This document shows positions 4,857 through 8,506 of a stretch of 8,506 nt of DNA, in pieces. Numbering within the stretch: the stretch's first letter is position 1; each line of letters opens with the position of its first letter. Where the stretch lies: positions 1-8,506 of the forward strand of contig QFOT01000095.1 in NCBI GenBank assembly GCA_003241285.1, given 5' to 3'. Under the pieces are notes generated by a model that saw only the letters and a program-made list of their open reading frames with translations, had not been told where the DNA came from and ran no database searches. The DNA comes from Micavibrio aeruginosavorus (GTDB taxonomy: Bacteria; Pseudomonadota; Alphaproteobacteria; Micavibrionales; Micavibrionaceae). The position numbers and the translations under genes are program-made.

Positions 4857-6218
4857 ATGCAAAAGCCTTACGCCAGATATGAGATGATGTGCGCCACCTA
4901 TGCGGCGCAACTTGCGGCGCGGCTGGCGCTAGATGAAACCGCCCAAAACTGGCCCCGGGAACCCAAAGAGATTTTCCGGCAATTCGCCGCCATCGATCCG
5001 ACGGCATGGCGGAGCCAGAAACCCTTCGTCTATCTCAACTGGATTATCCGCGAATATTTTAAAGAAGAAGAGAAGGGCGGATGGCCTATCGAAGCATCCA
5101 GTTTCGGCGAGCTGTCCGAGTCCTTGAGAATTTTCGAACGGTACAAAACAAAACTGGTCAGCGATAAGCGCGATATCAATAAATATGATTACGGCGCAAT
5201 CCTGAATTTCGCGCAAATAAGACGCAGCCAGCTCAATGACCGGATCGCTTCTGTCTATGGCGAGGCACCCGAACGCGTGATGAAAGAAACCACGTTGATT
5301 TATGCCGGTGAGGAAGGGCTTGCGCTTTCGCCCCATTCACGGCGGGCTTCCGCCTATTGGGGAGATAAAACAGAATGGTGCACATCGTATGAAGTGGACG
5401 GGCCGGATAACAAGTTTCATGAATATAATTGCCAGGGACCAGCTGTTATCATGATGCCGATCGAGCCGGTTATCTACCAGATGCACGGCAAGATATTAAA
5501 GGGCGATAATAATCAGGACGTTTTAAAAACCACGATCGAATTCGAGCGGCTGGCCCATGCTGTGCGCGCGGTCAATCCGGAGTTGGTGAAATACGAGCTG
5601 ACAAAAAAACCGGTAATCGACATCGATAGCGAAGACGAGGAATGGGAGCTGAATATATATGAGGCGATCAAGGCCAATCCCTATAATGAAGAATTGATCT
5701 TCTCAGTGATACGGCAAGCGGAAAATCTTTCTCTGGTGCTGGGGGCGCTGGAAGAAGAAAGATTTGAAGACGCGGATTTTGCCTTAAGGGCCATTCCGCA
5801 TAATCCGGCAGTGTTTCCTCATTTCAATTTCAAAGCGCTGGTGCGACCAGATGTCATGACCGCGGGGTTGATGGGGGACATCAAGAACGAAAGCCTGATC
5901 CCGCTTCGCCTGCAGAAAGAAATACCGGAGCCGATAAAACATGAAATGTTTGAAAAAGCTCTCGAACGCGACTGGACTGCTATTTCATTTGCGCATGATT
6001 TTGACGTGGCTCTCGATATTGATCGGCAGATGTCCATACTCGGACGGGCCATGCGCGAGGCAAAGCCGGAGGTTGTCGCCAATTGCCTGCATTTGTTTCC
6101 TGCGCTGCGGCCCGAGGTTTTTGAAAGGAATATGTCACCTCAGGCAGGGTATGAAATATTGAGACAAAAAAATTGCCACCTTTCATCCGGGTCGTCCATG
6201 AATTGCTCGCCGCTGTGA
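4857..6218 (+). CDS. Hypothetical 453-aa protein with W-C-T motif region; 3' end probably frameshifted
   Basis: Function unknown. Residues ~145-225 resemble a region I recall from many uncharacterised phage and bacterial proteins: an L-I-Y-A-G-E-E-G strand (147-154), S-R-R-A-S-A-Y-W-G-D-K-T-E-W-C-T (161-176), then D-N-K-F-H-E-Y-x-x-x-G-P (184-195), followed by strands and Y-Q-M-H. From ~265 on, the protein is a series of helices with A-I-K-A-N-P and A-L-R-A-I-P-H-N-P signatures, similar in style to DUF4116-type helical repeats; this is a weak suggestion. No signal peptide or membrane segment. The annotated tail after residue 438 (N-C-H-L-S-S-G-S-S-M-N-C-S-P-L) looks out of frame. One extra A, or a -1 slip, at the A7 run 6166-6172 would replace it with L-P-P-F-I-R-V-V-H-E-L-L-A-A-V-M and end at TGA 6257-6259. 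Confidence 0.8.
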   Translation: MQKPYARYEMMCATYAAQLAARLALDETAQNWPREPKEIFRQFAAIDPTAWRSQKPFVYLNWIIREYFKEEEKGGWPIEASSFGELSESLRIFERYKTKLVSDKRDINKYDYGAILNFAQIRRSQLNDRIASVYGEAPERVMKETTLIYAGEEGLALSPHSRRASAYWGDKTEWCTSYEVDGPDNKFHEYNCQGPAVIMMPIEPVIYQMHGKILKGDNNQDVLKTTIEFERLAHAVRAVNPELVKYELTKKPVIDIDSEDEEWELNIYEAIKANPYNEELIFSVIRQAENLSLVLGALEEERFEDADFALRAIPHNPAVFPHFNFKALVRPDVMTAGLMGDIKNESLIPLRLQKEIPEPIKHEMFEKALERDWTAISFAHDFDVALDIDRQMSILGRAMREAKPEVVANCLHLFPALRPEVFERNMSPQAGYEILRQKNCHLSSGSSMNCSPL

Positions 6219-6259
6219 TGAAGGCGCCAGCCGCAGGGGTGACAAGATCCCGCAAGTGA
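6173..6259 (+). other. Probable true 3' end of the 453-aa gene in the -1 frame
   Basis: In the frame starting TTG at 6173 the sequence reads 28 codons (L-P-P-F-I-R-V-V-H-E-L-L-A-A-V-M-K-A-P-A-A-G-V-T-R-S-R-K) to TGA 6257-6259, with a helix-like, coding-style composition. It would follow C-A-A A-A-A and the homopolymer run directly. Its stop lies inside the octamer TGATATAA, which also holds the stop codon of the 139-aa gene. The last residues fall on CGCAGGGGTGACAAG (6232-6246), which resembles the 21-bp repeat core, so the very end could be repeat-derived. Confidence 0.45.
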
Positions 6260-6265
6260 TATAAA
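6239..6265 (+). promoter_or_regulatory. Candidate extended -10 promoter before the 139-aa gene
   Basis: TG-A-TATAAA (6257-6265) is an extended -10 with five of six consensus bases; GTGACA at 6239-6244 could be a -35, although the 15-bp spacing is short. A start at about 6272 would leave 1-2 bases before ATG 6274. No ribosome site precedes that ATG, again suggesting a leaderless message or coupling to the upstream frame. Confidence 0.35.
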
Positions 6266-6273
6266 TTCCTTTT

Positions 6274-6693
6274 ATGACAGCATTTCTTGCCGGGGTCGGC
6301 ATCACCCTCGTTCTTTTGATTATTCTTTTTTCCACCGTTATCGTTTTCGCGGGTATCATCGCGACGATCCGCGCCGCGATCAACGGCGACATGGGCAATG
6401 GCGCAAAGGTTTTCTGGATTCTAGGCAATCTGTTCATTCCCGGTGTAGCTTTTTTATATTTCGCCTTCGTCGATAAAAACCTGTTCCTGAAACTCACGGG
6501 ATGGATATGCATCATCGCCGTTGCCTTGACATTAGCTTTGGGCGGCAGCGCGGTGTGGGGCGGCATCGAAGGGGTTAAACGCGACCCCGCTTTCCGCAAC
6601 TGGACATTCGACTGGAAAAGCCTGCCGCCGCCAGAATCCCAAGATCCTGAAAATAAAGACGGCAGCGGGGATGAAACCTCGATCGAGTTGTGA
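6274..6693 (+). CDS. Small integral membrane protein, paralogue of the next gene
   Basis: Function unknown; inner membrane. Three hydrophobic segments are seen at ~6-31, ~46-66 and ~73-96, followed by a ~40-residue hydrophilic tail rich in Pro, Asp and Glu (S-L-P-P-P-E-S-Q-D-P-E-N-K-D). Residues 28-77 align without gaps with residues 28-77 of the 302-aa protein encoded directly downstream, with 28 identical positions of 50: I-R-x-A-x-N at 32-37, W-I-L at 48-50, F-I-P-G-x-A-x-L-Y-F-x-F-x-D at 54-67 and F-L-K-x-x-G-W at 71-77. The two genes are thus a tandem duplication, and this copy lacks the TPR domain. It is 34 bp upstream of its paralogue and probably co-transcribed with it. Confidence 0.85.
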   Translation: MTAFLAGVGITLVLLIILFSTVIVFAGIIATIRAAINGDMGNGAKVFWILGNLFIPGVAFLYFAFVDKNLFLKLTGWICIIAVALTLALGGSAVWGGIEGVKRDPAFRNWTFDWKSLPPPESQDPENKDGSGDETSIEL

Positions 6694-6699
6694 TATAAG
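6691..6699 (+). promoter_or_regulatory. Possible extended -10 element before the 302-aa gene
   Basis: TG-A-TATAAG repeats the motif seen at 6257-6265 and also holds the stop codon of the 139-aa gene. A start near 6706 would give a ~22-nt leader carrying the AAGGA ribosome site at 6718-6722. No -35 is evident. Confidence 0.25.
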
Positions 6700-6727
6700 A
6701 TAGACGCTTCACTCGAAAAGGAACTCC

Positions 6728-7636
6728 ATGACAGATTTATTCGTAGGACTTGGAATGGCGGCGCTGACGGCGCTTATCGTTTATCTTATCTTTCTTGCCA
6801 TCTCATGGATTATCGCGGTTATCCGCGTCGCCACCAATAAAAGAATGGCAGGCGGCTCCAAGGCTTTGTGGATTCTCGTGAGCATCTTCATCCCCGGCGG
6901 CGCTTCGCTGTATTTCGTGTTCAAGGATAACAGCAAATTCCTCAAATTCATGGGCTGGGTCACGCTGGTGCCGACATTGATGGCGATCGGCTATTTCACC
7001 GCCGCCAGTTTCGATCCGAACCCTCTTCCTTCGACGCCCGTTGCATCTGCTCCGCAGGTCCCGGCCCCTGTGCCGCCGCCGATGGAAAACAATGCTGGTG
7101 ACAATTCAGGCAATGAGGGCGCGACGCTCGACCAAGGCGGCGGCGTGCCGGAAGTGCCGTCGTCCTCACCGGAAATTCCAGCACAAAATCCCGTCACGCC
7201 GCCGGACCCGCTCGCGCCGGCGCAGGAAAGCTCGCTTGACGAGGCTAAAAGACTATCCAATGATTTCATGACCGCCAAGGACCAGAAATCCAAGAATGAA
7301 ACCTACGAAAAAGCCTTTAGCGCCTATAACAAGCTGATCGCGGCTGAACCGGACAATATAGAAGCGCTGCTGGGCCGCGCCGAGCTGAACGATATGTGGG
7401 TGCCGCAAAGCGGACGCCGTGACTACGAAACCGTGCGCAACAAGCTGACCCCGCTGCTCGAGCAGGCGCCGGGCGATGTCGCCCTGCTGCGCCAGCGGGC
7501 CAAGGCCTATAAAGGCATGCGCGAGATGGATCTCGCCAAGGCCGATATGCAGGCGGCGATCGACGCCGACCCGTCTAATCCCGGATTGAAGGCGGAAATG
7601 CAGCGACTGGTTGATGACAAGCCTTTCGGGCTGTGA
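6728..7636 (+). CDS. Membrane-anchored TPR protein
   Basis: Three membrane segments (~7-32, ~46-66, ~73-92) are homologous to the 139-aa neighbour. A flexible Pro/Ala/Ser/Gly-rich linker follows at ~97-168 (A-P-V-P-P-P-M-E, S-S-S-P-E-I-P-A-Q). The C-terminal ~130 residues are TPR-like helical repeats: Y-E-K-A-F-S-A-Y-N-K-L-I-A-A-E-P-D-N-I-E-A-L-L-split around 193-215, and L-L-R-Q-R-A-K-A-Y-K-G-M / A-K-A-D-M-Q-A-A-I-D-A-D-P-S-N-P at ~253-285. TPRs bind other proteins, so this is likely a scaffold held at the inner membrane by the N-terminal part; the side on which the TPR lies is not certain. The start is well supported by AAGGA five bases upstream. The client protein is unknown; the downstream secreted or membrane proteins are candidates by position. 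Confidence 0.88.
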   Translation: MTDLFVGLGMAALTALIVYLIFLAISWIIAVIRVATNKRMAGGSKALWILVSIFIPGGASLYFVFKDNSKFLKFMGWVTLVPTLMAIGYFTAASFDPNPLPSTPVASAPQVPAPVPPPMENNAGDNSGNEGATLDQGGGVPEVPSSSPEIPAQNPVTPPDPLAPAQESSLDEAKRLSNDFMTAKDQKSKNETYEKAFSAYNKLIAAEPDNIEALLGRAELNDMWVPQSGRRDYETVRNKLTPLLEQAPGDVALLRQRAKAYKGMREMDLAKADMQAAIDADPSNPGLKAEMQRLVDDKPFGL

Positions 7637-7648
7637 TATCCAGATTTC

Positions 7649-8152
7649 ATGTCGCAATGGATCATGACACAAGGCATCGCTAAATACTGGCGGCTCGCGC
7701 TTATCGCCAGCCTCCTGCTGTTTGTCGCCTCCATGGGCACCTATGTTTCAGGGCAATACCGGATCGGGCGGCTTGATCTCCTGGTCGGGCGTTATTCATC
7801 TCCCGTCACCGATTTCGCTCTCGCCAATTCAAAAGCGCGCACCGGCTCGATGGAAGCCGATTTGCTCGAAAGCTGCAAACAGTCGCAGATCGGCACCTGG
7901 CTGCAAACCACCGATGCGCTGAAATTCAAGGACCCGGTTTCGGGCAACCGGATCATGGTCGAGCTTGAAGCGGGCCGCGACTATATCGACATCAACGGGC
8001 GCGAGATTTCGGCCTGCGTCGTCGACGAGATCGAAAACAGGCAGTTCGATATCGGCTCGATGACGAATATGTGGGCGACGTGCCTGCTGATCATATCCCT
8101 GATTACCGGGGCCGCCGCTTATCTGGGGCGCCGGCAGGGAATGCGGCTTTAA
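7649..8152 (+). CDS. Hypothetical two-TM protein with periplasmic domain
   Basis: Function unknown. An N-terminal membrane segment (~15-35, L-A-L-I-A-S-L-L-L-F-V-A-S-M-G) preceded by Lys/Arg is followed by a ~105-residue hydrophilic domain and a second membrane segment (~142-160, L-L-I-I-S-L-I-T-G-A-A-A-Y-L). The tail is basic (G-R-R-Q-G-M-R-L), so both ends should lie in the cytoplasm and the middle in the periplasm. The domain has two Cys (C76, C123) that could form a disulfide, and a strand-rich look (N-R-I-M-V-E-L-E-A-G-R-D-Y-I-D-I-N-G-R-E-I). ATG 7649 lies 12 bp after the previous stop; ATG 7664 is an alternative, and neither has a strong ribosome site. It overlaps the next gene by one base (TAATG). 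Confidence 0.75.
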   Translation: MSQWIMTQGIAKYWRLALIASLLLFVASMGTYVSGQYRIGRLDLLVGRYSSPVTDFALANSKARTGSMEADLLESCKQSQIGTWLQTTDALKFKDPVSGNRIMVELEAGRDYIDINGREISACVVDEIENRQFDIGSMTNMWATCLLIISLITGAAAYLGRRQGMRL

Positions 8153-8506
8153 TGACTGGCAATACTTCTCGCCCTGCTGCCGGTAATGTTTTGTTTCTCA
8201 TCCTGATCGCCGTTGCATTATTTGCCGCGCTCTCTTATGCCGTAACTTCGTCGTCGAGAGGATCGGGCGATACGAAGATGGAAAACGCTGAAATCGAAGC
8301 TGCCAGAATTATTCAATATTCGACTTCCATCGATGTCGGTTTGCAAAGAATGCGGGCAGCGACGGGCAAGCAAGACTGGGAATTCGATTTCGCGGATAAT
8401 GGTCAGACAATGACGACCAATGGCAACGCGACATGCACAGACGCGTCATGCCGTCTTTTTACAGTAAAGGGCGGTACTGTCGCCAATATCGATTTGGGCA
8501 AAAAAA
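8152..8506 (+). CDS. Pseudopilin-like protein with hydrophobic N-terminus (partial, cut by window end)
   Basis: The ATG overlaps the stop of the 167-aa gene (TAATG), indicating coupled translation. The 118 visible residues start M-T-G-N-T-S-R-P-A-A-G-N-V-L-F-L-I-L-I-A, a short basic leader followed by one long hydrophobic helix (12-30), then V-T-S-S-S-R-G-S-G-D and a helical region E-I-E-A-A-R-I-I-Q-Y-S-T-S-I-D-V-G-L. This layout (leader, G-N-V-L-F, hydrophobic helix continuing into an amphipathic helix) is like type IV pseudopilins. I recall alphaproteobacterial proteins of unknown function with nearly this N-terminus (V-L-F-L-I-L-I-A-V-A-L-F-A-A-L-S-Y-A-V-T). There is no Glu at the +5 position of classical pilins. 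Two Cys (C95, C100) may pair. The frame is open at the window edge. Confidence 0.75.
   Translation, partial: MTGNTSRPAAGNVLFLILIAVALFAALSYAVTSSSRGSGDTKMENAEIEAARIIQYSTSIDVGLQRMRAATGKQDWEFDFADNGQTMTTNGNATCTDASCRLFTVKGGTVANIDLGKK

Noticed and set aside
6991..7293. Minus-strand Ser/Gly/Ala-rich frame opposite the TPR gene
   Set aside because: It is the complement of the proline-rich linker and has no start signal or family resemblance.

Overview
The window looks like a chromosomal accessory segment of an alphaproteobacterium of moderate G+C. The basis is the type of FolD, a DinB (Pol IV) fragment with alphaproteobacterial wording, the GIY-YIG gene flanked by 'CCTGCCTTCGCAGG' palindromes, and an N-terminally hydrophobic pseudopilin-like protein of a kind I recall from Alphaproteobacteria. 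A predatory or Micavibrio-like lineage is possible, but the sequence does not prove it.

Left part (1-3285). Five minus-strand genes of unknown function run leftward from about 3244 to 185. They are tightly packed (one ATGA overlap, gaps of about 9-75 bp), so they are probably one operon. They form two duplicated families around a membrane protein: a ~80-residue 'B' domain in the 112-aa and 129-aa proteins, and a ~75-residue N-terminal 'A' domain in the 228-aa and 319-aa proteins. The 319-aa protein also carries two diverged copies of a G-x-x-x-G-T/S...(I/V)-N-x-(A/S)-L module. At the extreme left, a truncated plus-strand DNA polymerase IV (dinB) fragment overlaps a minus-strand start codon with a good ribosome binding site, which suggests a rearrangement junction.

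Middle (3286-4860). A small plus-strand GIY-YIG nuclease gene sits between 8-bp-stem/4-nt-loop hairpins and 21-bp tandem repeats on both sides, like a mobile cassette inserted between the operon and folD. folD (minus strand) is the one clear housekeeping gene. It encodes the bifunctional methylene-THF dehydrogenase/cyclohydrolase.

Right part (4857-8506, plus strand). A 453-aa protein carries a W-C-T motif region known from many uncharacterised phage and bacterial proteins. Its 3' end looks frameshifted at a run of seven A. Then come two tandemly duplicated three-helix membrane proteins, the second with a proline-rich linker and a TPR domain. A two-TM protein with a periplasmic domain and a pseudopilin-like protein cut by the window edge follow. 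The last four genes look like a small cell-envelope operon of unknown role.

Three genes (112 aa, 453 aa, 139 aa) have promoter-like sequences so close to the ATG that their transcripts may be leaderless. No rRNA, tRNA, CRISPR array or convincing rho-independent terminator was seen.
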